Assembly: GCA_941918925.1 (NCBI GenBank)
Contig: OW799233.1
Location: 153,554,845-153,618,844 of the forward strand
DNA from: Phyto melanocephala
Taxonomy: Eukaryota > Arthropoda > Insecta > Diptera > Rhinophoridae
DNA length: 64,000 nt
Direction of reading: 5' to 3'
Shown: positions 10,796 through 21,059 of the stretch, piece after piece
How positions within the stretch are numbered: position 1 is the stretch's first letter
Layout of the letters: each line of letters opens with the position of its first letter
The notes under the pieces: generated by a model
Seen by the model: the letters and a program-made list of their open reading frames with translations, nothing else
What the model was told of the DNA's origin: nothing
The model's database searches: none
Translations under genes and position numbers: made by a program

Positions 10796-11539
10796 AAAAT
10801 AGTTGTCTGATATTTTCGAATGGCTATGTTGCTACCTAAGCTTAGCAGTGGAATGTATTTCTATCTCATTCTGAGATGCACGGTATTCTGTAAACAAAAT
10901 GGATGTTATCTAGACACCCGCTAACAGCCATGTTATCAATGAAGAAACAAATACGAATTTAATTTGATCGCCGATATTTTAGCCTGTAGAGTGCTACAGC
11001 AATTCGGTAGCCTAAAAGACACCTTTATTTTAAAATGGGAATTAAAGAACCCTCATTTCATTACGTCCGTACAAACCTTCACTTCCACTTCCACTTTCTT
11101 CAACAAGTGATGTCGATCCAGTGTTTGATACAGAGAATCTCCTGATAAAAAAGGGCTGTTGCGGTGCAATAACATAAATATTAAATTATTTAAATAAATA
11201 TATCCCCAGATATTGGAAATGCACTCTAACATAGGCGAAAGTCCGCAAGTATTCGGATTACATGCATTAATAGCGCTCAGTCTATTTGTAGTAGTTAGGG
11301 GCTCCTGTTTAGCCGTTAGATCTGCAGTTAACTTATTCAACACGGAAAATAATGCCTTTAAGATAGAACGGGCGTGTGCATTTCACTATACTAAAACTCT
11401 GTACATAAGAATTGGTTTAACAACCAGGTAATGTTCATTGGATCTATGCTCCAGGTCTTACCAATTCATTCTACATAAATATATGGCTTAAAGTCACTCT
11501 TATTTGAATACACTTAAAACAGCTAGCACTATCCGCTAG
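10796..11539. other. Unassigned sequence between LINE fragment and MITE D4
   Basis: Some open frames occur on both strands (for example 11053-11343 minus and 11213-11431 plus). They overlap each other and show no recognisable domain or codon signal. It may continue the LINE 3' region, but I cannot show it. Confidence 0.25.
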
Positions 11540-11805
11540 ACTAAATTATTTTATTCGTTATGATAATCAAGCTGTTAGAATTTCATCATTTTAAATGTAC
11601 TTTGCATTAAAACTTCGAATATTTGTTCTTTTAAATAGCAAAATAATCACAAAAAAATAGTATGATGGCTTTTGAGAAAAGCCAACATTTTATTAAAATT
11701 CATGTAAAATTACAACTTACCATTAAATGCAAGATAAAACAATAGTATGGTTACGAGGCAATCAAACTACGATTTAATTCAATAGTAATTTCTTTCTAAC
11801 TCTTC

Positions 11806-12612
11806 TTTTTAATACCCTTCACACAGTGAAAAAGGGTATATATAGGTTTGTCATTCCGTGTGAAATTACTACAATTTTCATTTCCGACCCCATAAAATAT
11901 ATATTTTCTGAAAGCTTATGAATAGGGAAGTCGATTAAACTCTGTCAGTCTGTCCGTCTGACCATCCGTCTGTCCGTGTGTATGTTGAAATCAACTTTTT
12001 GAAGCCCCCCGACATCGCTCGAACCCGGGTGAGGTATTAGAATATCAGAAATATTCGGGAGTAAATCGGTATTGAAAATCAGAAACATCGTTACATAAAC
12101 AACTGAGATATGAGCAAAAACCCACGACCACCTCAATTTTTTTTTCACAAAAACAACATTACAACAACATGATACATACATACAAACGTGTATACTGGTT
12201 AGAGTAAACGTGGCATCGAATCCCAGATGAGCCAAAAAAAATTTTTTTTATATATTTTTTTTTTTATTTTTTATATTATTTATATTTTTATTATTCTTTT
12301 TTTCTTTTTTTTATTTTTTTTTTGTTTTATATATATTATTTTTTTTTTAAATTTTTTTTTGTTAAATTTTTTTTTAAATTTTTTTTTTAAATTTTTTTTT
12401 AAATTTTTTATTTAATTTTTTTTATTGTTTTTTTATTCATATTTTTTAACATACATACGTAAATTTATAATTTTACAATGGGATGTTTTTATATATGTAT
12501 GTATTTCTTATGGGATGAATGGTGATACAAACTACTGTTATTGCATGACTACACGTTGTGAAGGGTATATAAGATTCAACAAGGCCGAATATAGCAGTGT
12601 TACTTGTTGTTG
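11806..12612 (+). mobile_element. HINE-B copy 1
   Basis: The 5' end AATACCCTTCACACAGTG and GGGTATATATAGG is followed by GACCCCATAAAATATATA, a CCGTCTGACCATCCGTCTG stretch, AAGTTGATTTCAAC in complement, ACCACGACCACCTC, a tRNA-like stretch (about 12193-12235), long T-rich tracts (12236-12440), and GAAGGGTATATAAGATTC. It ends in a damaged hairpin (TTCAACAAGGCCGAA). The order matches the other HINE-B copies. It carries no genuine coding region; the Phe-rich frame at 12227-12415 is the homopolymer tract. Confidence 0.82.
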
Positions 12613-12887
12613 AATAACATTTTATTAGAAAAGTTTGACATGTCAAAAATATTTATAAATATTTTTAAAGAAATCAATAGTTGTTTTTTGTATTGAGCTT
12701 GAGATGCAAAAATCAACTATTGATATAAATAAAAAAGATCGAAAACATTTATTTATTATTTCATTAAAGAAACAATAAAAATACCTAAAACGTACAATTT
12801 TAATTGTAAATAAAACAAACAGTTGTCAGAGAATTATAAGTGAGACTAAATAAAGACCAAGTGCACGCCACGGCATCGGTAGCAGTT
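12613..12887. other. Short AT-rich spacer with small hairpin
   Basis: CAATAGTTG (12674) and CAACTATTG (12714) form a small inverted repeat. Nothing else was identified. Confidence 0.25.
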
Positions 12888-13262
12888 TCCTTACCGATGT
12901 TCTATATTTCTAAACACAATGTTGATGTTGAACTCTGTAGTACGACGACGAGTTGAAGTTGAGGGCTCTTCTGGAACACTATCGTCAACGACATTAATGT
13001 TTTCCACTAATCGTACTGAGCAAGCATGCACAGGCGCTTCTACATTTACTACAGACCAGGATCGATAAAATTTGCGTAATTTGCAAGTGTTTCCAATTGT
13101 GAACATATTTGGTCGATTATGCTGATCAAAAAAATCACAAAGTGCACAAAATGCATTTTTAATTAAACACCCATTTTCCCAAAAAGCTGCTCAATTCTGT
13201 ATCTCACCATGGCTGAATTTTTCAAACACTGAAAACCTCAAATTATGTTGGGGAAAAAACTT
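12888..13262 (-). pseudogene. Mariner-like transposase N-terminal fragment
   Basis: On the minus strand the frame 13106-12891 contains VENINVVDDSVPEEPSTSTR, matching the linker typical of mariner-type transposases (SVENIAAVxDSVAEEPxTSIRRRxQxL). The upstream minus-strand sequence (13107-13200) gives GCLIKNAFCALCDFFDQHNR-like residues, the preceding part of the DNA-binding domain. The same transposase type is embedded in HINE-A. No catalytic region remains. Confidence 0.65.
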
Positions 13263-13322
13263 AACTTTAAGGTGTGACTCACAATTAACATCGTGCATCG
13301 TGTTGGACGATCCTTTATAATG

Positions 13323-14187
13323 AAAACAAGTAAGAGCGCTATATTCGGCCGTGCCGAATCTTATATACCCTTCACAACGTGTAGTCATGAAATAACAGTA
13401 GTTTGTGTCACCATTCATCCCATATGAAATACGTACATACATATATAAAAACATCCCATTGTAAAATTATATATTCACGTATGTATGTTAAAAAAACGAA
13501 AAAAAAAAAAAAAATTAAAAAAAAAATAAAAATTTAACAAAAAATTTAAAAAAAAATTTAAAAAAAAATTAAAAAAAAAAATTTTATATATAATTATAAT
13601 TATTATATTTAAAACAAAAAAATAAAAAAAAAATTAAAAAAAAAATTAAAAAAAAAAATAATAATAAAAATATAAATAATATATTAAATAAAAAATAAAA
13701 AAAAAATAAAAAAAAAATTTAAAAAAAATTTTTAAAAAAATTAAAAAAAATTTTTTTTTGGCTCAGCTGGGATTTGATGCCACGTTTTCTCAAACCAGTA
13801 TACACGTTTGTATGTATGTATGTTGTTGTTGTAATGTTGTTTTTGTGAAAAAAATCGAGGTGGTCGTGGGTTTTTGCTCATATCTCAGTTGCTTATGTAC
13901 CGATGTTTCTGATTTTCAATACCGATCTACTCCCGAATATTTCTGATATTTTAATACCTTACCCGGGTCCAACCTATGTCGGGGGGCTTCAAAAAGTTGA
14001 TTTCAACATACACACGGACAGACGGTCAGACGGACAGACGGACAGACTGACAGGGCTTAATCGACTCCCCTATTCATAAGCTTTCAGAAAATATATACTT
14101 TATGGGGTCGGAAATCAAAATTGTAGAAATTTCACACGGAATGACAAACCTATATATACCCTTTTTCACTGTGTGAAGGGTATAAAA
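13323..14187 (-). mobile_element. HINE-B copy 2
   Basis: This copy is in minus orientation. The hairpin TTCGGCCGTGCCGAA lies at about 13343, preceded by ACAAGTAAGAGCGC, then TATACCCTTCACAACGTG, A-rich tracts (13496-13750), the tRNA-like stretch (about 13760-13800), the CCCCGAC...TTGATTTCAACATAC block, a GGACAGACGGTCAGACGGAC tract, and the end GTGTGAAGGGTATAAAA. It is nearly full length and lies opposite to HINE-B copy 1, 710 bp away. Confidence 0.85.
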
Positions 14188-14350
14188 AAGGAATTTGTTT
14201 CAGAATAGTACAGAATTTGTAACCACAATATAATGCTTAAATAATACTTTATTTAAACCGTAATAATGATAGCTTTCAACCGTAATAAGTTTTACGGCAA
14301 TCATATACAATTCATGCGTACTGATTACCGCAACCCTGTTTTAGTTTTCT

Positions 14351-14984
14351 TTTTCCTGTAGATTGAAAATATATAATTATAAAAATTAATTCTATTCAAC
14401 TACGAGTATTACTTCAAGGCCTATCTTCATTTTACCAATTATGTACAATAAAAGAAAGATAGATACCTTATCGTTTAATATAATTGTTTTTCCTACATTG
14501 TTTGTAATCTATTGTTATGTATGGATGTGTGTGTATGTATGTTTTAATTATTCAATTGTCGCCGACAAACAACTTAAATACAATTTGCATCTTTTGAGCA
14601 ATCATAACAATTATAATACAACACCAACACAAAAGAGCCCCCTTATAATTGAGCTTATGTGAATGTGTGTCTTTAGAGGACGTGACATACATAAATTGAT
14701 AAGGCTGTCATTTTATGTCACATAATGGAAAATTCAATAAGTGCTTTTAAAGCAACACATTTTCTATACTTTGTCTATGTGTACGTACGTACGTATGTTA
14801 AAGTGGTCGAAAAAACATTTTGTATTCAACACTTCAACGAAAAAAGTTGCAGGAGTAGAAACAGAATATTTGTAAAGAATGAGATCAGTGAAACCTTAAC
14901 ACACATTTTTAATTCCACCTTTCTTTATGTACAAAAAATATAACTGTTTATGATCAAGTTTGCATTTAAAAACTTTTCAAATTA
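14351..14984. other. Intergenic sequence left of the ITm transposon, no gene seen
   Basis: AT-rich with TATG-type and ACGT tetranucleotide repeats (ACGTACGTACGTATGT near 14782). The open frames at 14441 and 14725 have no recognisable features. Confidence 0.35.
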
Positions 14985-16100
14985 TGGTACAAAATAATAG
15001 CATAATCGGATTTTTAGTTTGTTTGAAAATGGATTCCGAAGAAAAAGTGCGTGAAAAAATAATAACAATTTTTGTAACAAATCCCAGTCGTACTTACAAA
15101 TCTATTGCAAATGAGATAAAGGTGTCACGACAAACAGTTTCGCGTGTGATAAAAGTGTATAACAAACGTCGTAGTATTAAAAGGATAGCTGGAAGTGGAG
15201 CTAAAAAAGGTATAACTGACCCACAGTTAGCTTCAAAGATTGTTAGTCTTCTAAACCAAAATCCCAACCTCTCAAACCGTAAAGCCGCCTTAAAAGCAAA
15301 CTGTTCCGATTTTTTTGTAAGGAAGGTTAAAAGATATGAAGGCCTTAAGTCCTACAAGGTTCAAAAAGTGCCAGACAGAAATTCGAAGAAAAACTTGGAT
15401 GTAAAAAGTCGTGCCAAAGAACTGCTTAGAAATTTTATCAACAAATATGAGTGTTGTATTATGGATGATGAGACTTACGTTCTTGCCGACTTTTCTCAGC
15501 TCCCAGGGCGAAGTTATTATGTGGCCGATGGAAGAGGTAATATCGATGACCAATTTAAGTTCCAAAAAAGACAAAGTTTCCAAAGAAGTACTTAGTTTTG
15601 CAAGCTATATGCACGTGCGGAGAAAGAAGCAGTAAATTTATTACTACTGGGATTATCAACACTGATATTTACATAAAGGAGTGCTTGCAGAAGAGGTTGC
15701 TTCCATTCATACGAAAACACAATAAGTCAACATATTTTTGGCCCGACCTAGCGTCGTGTCATTATAGTAAATCTGCAGCAGAATGGTATGAAACAAATAA
15801 TATAGTGGTAGTGCCAAAAGAAGCAAATCCACCTAATTGTTCAGAACTAAGGCCCATCGAACGTTACTGGGCTTTAGTCAAAAGAGTGCTGAAGGATACA
15901 AAACAAGTTGCTAATACTACTAAAATTTTTTCCCAGAAATGGTCTTATTCCAGCAATAAAGTTACTAAGGATACCATCAAAACCCTCATGGTCTCAATTC
16001 CGGAAAAGGTGAAACAGTTCATCAAAAAAAGCTGAATTTTTACAAAAAGCATTAATATTTTAATTTACTGTTATTTTATTGTTAAACCACGCTATTTTCA
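14985..16100 (+). mobile_element. ITm (IS630-Tc1-mariner) DNA transposon, DD37E type, decayed
   Basis: The element carries a nearly full-length but frameshifted transposase (next entry). GGTACAAAATAATAGCATAA (from 14986) sits only about 44 bp upstream of the transposase ATG and resembles the 5' end of the Tc1-like relic at 30037, so it is a candidate inverted-repeat end. A clear right-hand repeat was not found, so the right border is approximate. Confidence 0.7.
15029..16035 (+). pseudogene. ITm-family transposase (DD37E), two frameshifts
   Basis: A cut-and-paste transposase that would bind its terminal repeats and cleave the DNA. From the ATG at 15029 it reads MDSEEKVREK, then a helix-turn-helix (TYKSIANEIKVSRQTVSRVI), a linker, and CIMDDETYV with the first catalytic Asp. 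The frame breaks near 15555-15600, and the sequence moves through a second frame (SKEVLSF) into a third at about 15600 (QAICTCGERSSKFITTG). That frame runs on to FWPDLASCHYS (second Asp) and RPIERYWA (Glu), ending FIKKS at 16035. By hand count 37 residues separate the second Asp and the Glu, which is the DD37E spacing known from insect ITm elements. Total length is about 335 codons, normal for the family. Both frameshifts fall in a short stretch, so it is inactive but probably not ancient. Confidence 0.82.
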
Positions 16101-16407
16101 TTAAAATGGATTAATTCGTTTCAAAGTTATTGCGTTTTATTCGTGTTAGGGTTTTATCGATCTCATTATTTATACCATTTCAGCACGTTGTCGCAGGGCT
16201 ATTTATATTGATGATCCTAGAAGAAATCTTTTGTATTTTATGTATTGTATATGAATATTTAATGAAAGGTAATAAAAAATTAATAAACCAATATGTTGCT
16301 TGTCATTTTTTAATAGAATGTACGTGAAGGAAACAAAAGTAATGTTAAATTGGAAAGAAGAAATTCATGAAAAATTATATCGTTTTGTCTACACCCCCTA
16401 CACGAGC

Positions 16408-17331
16408 AAATAATTGTGTTCTTAACTATGAAAGTGGTCTAAGTCATATATTTTTTGTTTAAAGATTTTTAGTATTTTGCGTTTGAATAAATTACAAAAT
16501 ATTTCTATATTGTGTAACATTTAAATTATGAATTTTGTTAATCTCAATTAATGAAAATTTCTAATGAATGTGAAATTTTGTGTGTATCTCATGCGGAAAT
16601 GTTGTTTTCGGAGGTGGAATTGACTTTTTCAAAATTAACAGAATGGCCAAACTAGAAAATACACAATAATTAAGGAAAAGTTATTTATGGATCTTTATTA
16701 GTTAAAAGTAAACCTTTTAACCATTCTTACTATCGCTGTAATTTCCTTAGAGTGTTTTTTGTAAAACCGGGGGATACCGGGTAGTAAACATAAATGATCT
16801 CTATATTTGATATTCTAGTGATCGTATATAATTGAAACAATCCAATATTTCCATTTATTTTTATGAATATTATGAAATATCTTATATTGATAAATTTTCA
16901 GGAATCTTACCCGTTGGAGACTGGAGTTATTAATAAAATTAAAACCATTTGAAATTTTCATTATAGAAGTGATTAAATTAATTTAAACTATTGCAAAACT
17001 TACAGAAATTTTAGTTAATTTTTTTCAACATTTTTTAATTAAACTAACAGTTTTAATTTATTTAATTAAATTTAAAAATTTAAATAAAAAATAATAAACC
17101 CAATTTTTTAAAATCTTTCTCTTAGACCATTTTCACAATTAACACTAAACGAATTCCATTTAACGTTGAAATAATAACTTTAAATAAATGGTTTATTTTT
17201 GAGTTCATCAATTCACATTGAACTACTTTAGCTAAAAGTAAGTTGGTCTGAGGAAATGCTTAACTAAATTTATTTTTATTTTTTCTGACTTAGACCACTT
17301 TCATAATTAAGGGCACAATTGTGCTTATAAT
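16408..17331. mobile_element. MITE with AATTGTGYYCTTAA...AAAGTGGTCTAAGTCA inverted ends
   Basis: The left arm (about 16408-16452) and right arm (about 17284-17326) are inverted repeats of about 38 bp. Left: AATTGTGTTCTTAACTATG then AAAGTGGTCTAAGTCA. The right arm in complement reads nearly the same. A further weaker copy (TTAGACCATTTTCACAATTA) lies at 17125. No coding sequence lies between. The superfamily cannot be assigned without the target duplication. Confidence 0.55.
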
Positions 17332-17493
17332 TTTGTAATGTCATTTACTTTAAATTATTCTGCTGTCTAAAATTAGTATAATCAGTATCTTGATTAAACA
17401 AAGATCTATATTATGAGTTGTATTTAATTTTATAAAGAAAAAAGCAAATAAATGTCTTCAATTAATAAATGATTCTTCAATACTAACGTATGA

Positions 17494-18110
17494 AAAAACA
17501 AGTAACAGTGCTATATTCGGCCGTGCCGAATCTTATATACCCTTCGGAAATTGTAGTCATGTAATAACAATTGTTTGTATCACCATTCATCTCATGAATA
17601 TGAAATACGTACATACATACATAAGTATCTATTTCATTATCTTTATAATAACTTTATCCGCTTAAAAACATTAAAATAAAAATTGAGTTTATGAATGTAT
17701 GTTAAAAAATAATAAAAAAATAATTTTTTTTGTTTGTCTTAATTGGGATTCGAACCTATGTTTACCCAGTTTGTATTAGTGTGAAATAACGAGGTGATCT
17801 AGGTTTTTTCATCATATCTCAATTGATTTTAGAGCGATTTTTTTGATTTTAGAAACTAATCTGCCCCCAAATATTTATGATATTTTGATACCTTACGCGG
17901 GTCTTGGAAAAGTCTTGAGGCTTTAAAAAGTTGATTTTAACATACCTATGGACAGATGGACAATGCTTAGTTGACTCCTCTATTCATAAGTTTTTAGAAA
18001 ATATAAACTTTATGGGGTCGGAAATGAAAATTGTAGAAATTTCAAACGCAATGACAAACCTACATATAAATATACTTATACCCTTACACTCAATGTAAAG
18101 GGTATAAAAA
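17494..18110 (-). mobile_element. HINE-B copy 3
   Basis: ACAAGTAACAGTGCTATATT leads to the hairpin TTCGGCCGTGCCGAA, TATACCCTTCGG, a tRNA-like stretch (about 17740-17785) and GGGGTCGGAAATGAAAATTG. It ends TGTAAAGGGTATAAAAATG. The CCGTCTG tract is reduced to GGACAGATGGACA. It is one of the more complete copies. Confidence 0.82.
17738..17785 (-). other. tRNA-like (pol III B-box-like) stretch in HINE-B copy 3
   Basis: On the minus strand the stretch reads ACTGGGTAAACATAGGTTCG then GTTCGAATCCCAATTAAG. GGTTCGAATCC matches the T-arm/B-box of tRNAs. The equivalent place in other copies reads ACTGGTTAGAGTAAACG then ATCGAATCCCAG, where GGTTAGAG resembles a D-loop. It is too short and incomplete to be a tRNA gene. 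A tRNA- or SINE-derived origin is inference. Confidence 0.4.
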
Positions 18111-18164
18111 TGACAATACGGTTAAAAGACTTTTCAATTTTTGTTTTGAATCTAGTGTTACATT

Positions 18165-19126
18165 TAGGGTTTTTTCCCGGGGGTTCCCGGGAATTTAAGT
18201 TATTTAATCTTCCCGTTTTCCCGGCGTAATTTTTCGGGATCCCGGAAAACGAAAAAAGTAGCTACGACTCGAAAGCATATGTTTGTATTGTGACATTTCT
18301 TTTTCATAAAAATATTTTCTTTAAGGTTTTTTTTTAACTTTCTGTTTAAAAAAATTTTTACAAATAATGTGATACACTTTTTGAGGTAATGTGTTAATTT
18401 TGTAAACTTTTTCTTTAGTATTAAAATAAACGAAACTGTTTTAGATGGAAAGTTCAATAGTATGGAAGTTTTTTTTGAAAAGAAGGCTGATGACACTGTT
18501 GTATGCTCTTTATGTGCAAAGATACTTCAAAATTTCCATTAAGAAAGAAATAAAATTTTTTGAGGCAAGTGGTCAAAAAACTCAAAATATTATATACGTA
18601 TTTGTTAAATGCACTTGTAACTATTCGTCCAACGACGATAAAAAGTGAAAGAGTGTTTTCTGTAACAGGGCATTTTGTTAGTAAAATCAGAAATAGACTT
18701 TCTAACCAGTCAAATAGACACTTCGAGTGTATTAAAAGATTATTTTCTAAGTCGCTAAAAATTGTTACGTTTAATTTTTTTAATTATACCTTGTATTTAC
18801 ATGTTTTTAGAATTGAATTCTAATGTTTTTATTTTTGATCTCATAGCTGAAGTACCTGTATTTTTGTTTTTTGTGCTCGTATTTGATCAATAAAAAATAT
18901 TTTTACTCAATTTATATTTTAAATTCAAATTTCTTTATTAATTTTTATAGTTTTGAAGTGTTTCTTTAACATTATAGACTATTTTATGCTTTTTAATAAA
19001 AAGTTTTTTATTAATTAAAAATAAATTTACTTTTTATTTGTTTTGTTGCGGGATCCCGGGATCCAGGGAAATTAAAAAATAAATCTCGCATTCCCGGGAA
19101 ACGAAAAATTTCGGGAAAAAACCCAA
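18165..19126 (+). mobile_element. hAT element with GGGTTTTTTCCCGGG termini, internally deleted
   Basis: The left end TAGGGTTTTTTCCCGGGGG and right end TTTCGGGAAAAAACCCAA are inverted repeats, with more CCCGGGA motifs subterminally (18205-18250, 19049-19105). The interior has a hAT transposase start and dimerisation end (next entries). Flanks show no clean 8-bp duplication, so it is old or slightly mis-bounded. Confidence 0.72.
18445..18823 (+). pseudogene. hAT transposase remnant: N-terminus and dimerisation domain
   Basis: The first part (18445-18545) reads SSIVWKFF and, after a frame shift, a CSLCAKILK-like stretch that recalls a BED-type zinc finger start. After a large deletion, 18600-18750 gives ALVTIRPTTIKSERVFSVTG and KIRNRLSNQSN...IKRLF. 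This is the hAT C-terminal dimerisation signature (IPATSAxSERVFSxAG...RNRLxxxx). The catalytic core is absent, so the copy is non-autonomous. Confidence 0.7.
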
Positions 19127-19940
19127 ACGAAGTTGCTAATTTAAGTTTTTATTTTTAGTTGATATTTTTAGACAACCTTGTAATTTTTTTAGTTCTGGTT
19201 TCATTTAGGACTCCATACCTACATACATATGTATATTAGTCCGCTTGCATGTTAATAGATAGTACGATTATCCTCAATAGGCGTGAAATTTTATCAAAAT
19301 ATCTACAACACGTTCGAAATATTTACTATTGCAAATGGACGAAATCGGTTTATTCGATAGGAGCTACACATTGTAATGCAAGAGTGGGTCATGAAAAATG
19401 TCTTTCTGACACCTAGCAAAATGCGATAATGTCCAAGGTATATTAATAAGGGACAAATTTTTGTTAACAACCGCAAAAAAAAACTGAGATGAATATTTTT
19501 TAGTAAAGTGTGGGTTTCAGGCCAATATTAGATCAACTTCATATCTCATATAAATTATACTCTACTAATATCTGTATCTGGTTTAAGGGGTTTCATTAAA
19601 ATGGGAACATATAATTCCATATTATACTTGAAATAAATAAAAGAATTATATGTGTAATTTGTCAATGGAACGCCCTTTTACTAAAGCAACTAATATACAG
19701 CATGTTTTTTATATCTGATTTGTCGAATTTCCAATTGATGAATAGGTACATGTCGTGTGTTGCCTTTAAAACATTGCTTTTGTAAAACTCATGACAAGCC
19801 ACATGACGTCAGCTGTTGGCATAAATCTCTGACGCTGGAAAGCAATCAGCGGTAGTTGACTGTAAAATATCAGTTTTGACAGTCATGCAGAATAATATAC
19901 GAGTCACAAATATAACAAGCTGCTTAAAATTTATTCGCTA
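19127..19940. other. Intergenic region, no gene seen
   Basis: A word CTAAAGCARCTAATAYACRR then CATGTTTTTTAYATCTGA (about 19681-19720) recurs at 38641-38678, so part of this is an unnamed dispersed repeat. The rest looks unique and non-coding. Confidence 0.35.
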
Positions 19941-20760
19941 CTAGCCAAACCCGGCGCGCCTTGCTACGCCCCTTCATGAATTTTAATCGCATTCTAAATT
20001 TTAATCGAATATCAAGTGAAAGGCTAAAAACTTCTTCTTTATGAGCGTGGCAATGCCCACTTTTCTAATTACGAAACTGTATAGTCATGACAGCTCAATA
20101 AGTGTGCAAAGTTGCAGAAAAATCGGTCCAGTGTAAGTACCTCAAAATGATACCTTTTTTTATGGGCGTGGCACTGCCCACTTTTCTAAATGCGAAACTG
20201 TATAGTCATGACAACTCAATATGTGTGCAAAGTTTCAAAAAAATCGGTCCAGTGAAAGTACCTCAAAATGATACCTGTTTTTTAATGGGCGTGGCACTGC
20301 CCACTTTTCTAATGACGAAAGTGTAAAGTCATGACAGCTCAGTATGTTTGCAAAGTTTCAGAAAATTCGGTCCAGTGCAAGTAGCCAAATCTGATAACTA
20401 ATTTTTTATGGGCGTGGTCCCGCCCACTTTTTCAATCACGAAATTATAAAGTCATGACAGCTCAATATGTGTGCAAAGTTTCAGAAAAATCGGTCCAGTG
20501 CAAGTACCTCAAAATGAAAACTTTTTTAGGGGCGTGGCCCCGCCCACTTTTCTTATCACGAAATTATTTAGTCATGACAGCTCGATATGTGTGCAAAGTT
20601 TCAGAAAAATCGGTCAAGTGCAAGTAGCTAAAACTGATAACTAATTTTTTATGGGCGTGGCTCCGCCCACTTTTTTTCACCCATAAACACTCCCTGGTAT
20701 GTGTACAACAACTTACCAAAGTTTGAGCCCGATCGGTTTTACAGTTTCGGAGTCTATAGC

Positions 20761-20809
<49 letters not shown>

Positions 20810-20829
20810 TTCACTTTTATATATATAGA
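19941..20829 (-). mobile_element. Non-autonomous Helitron, family C copy 2
   Basis: The termini match copy 1: CTAGCCAAACCCGGCGCGCC on the left (3' end) and ...TTATATATATAGA on the right (5' TC end), inserted between A (19940) and T (20830). It holds about six GGGCGTGGC...GCCCACTTTT units spaced about 122 bp apart. Each also has CAGCTCAATATGTGTGCAAA and CAGAAAAATCGGTCCAGTG. A long (CA)n tract lies near the 5' end. Length is 889 bp. Confidence 0.87.
20762..20804. repeat. (CA)n microsatellite inside Helitron C2
   Basis: About 21 CA units. The same position in the other two Helitron copies has only about 6-8 units, so the tract has expanded in this copy. Confidence 0.9.
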
Positions 20830-21059
20830 TATATGTCAATTAAGTGGAATTTAGAAACTCAACTTTTGCCACATTTGATTACAGTTACAAAACAATTTTA
20901 TGATTGAAACGTGGGAAATGCTACAGCCGAACAAAATAAATATTTTTTTTAACAAAATATCACTACCTGATTATAGAGAAGCTTTGCACACACCTTATTC
21001 AGTATTAAAAATTTTTTTATAATTTACGTATTTATTATTATAAATTATATTATATTAAA

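Larger units (their letters stand above)
11540..14350. mobile_element. Degraded CACGCAAAG-type MITE (copy D4), split by nested insertions
   Basis: 11540-11805 and 14188-14350 are similar to the left and right halves of the better preserved copies at 36100 and 57419. Shared words include ATGATAATCAAGC, ATAGTATGGTTACGA and, at the far right, GATTACCGCAACC...TTTTCTTTTTCCTG. Between them lie HINE-B copies 1 and 2 and a mariner relic. Terminal repeats are decayed, so the ends are approximate. Confidence 0.5.

Noticed and set aside
12227..12415. Open frame coding almost only Phe/Ile/Tyr
   Set aside because: It is the T-rich homopolymer tract of HINE-B copy 1, and the same tract gives Lys/Asn frames in copies of opposite orientation.
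17738..17785. Possible functional tRNA gene
   Set aside because: Only a T-arm-like core and a partial D-loop-like piece exist. No acceptor stem or anticodon arm can be formed. Kept only as a tRNA-like segment.
20564..20839. Minus-strand open frame with a Cys-Val run, similar to frames at 7542-7844 and 59615-59839
   Set aside because: The frames are the 5' parts of the three Helitron C copies, and the Cys-Val run is the CA microsatellite. No codon signal.
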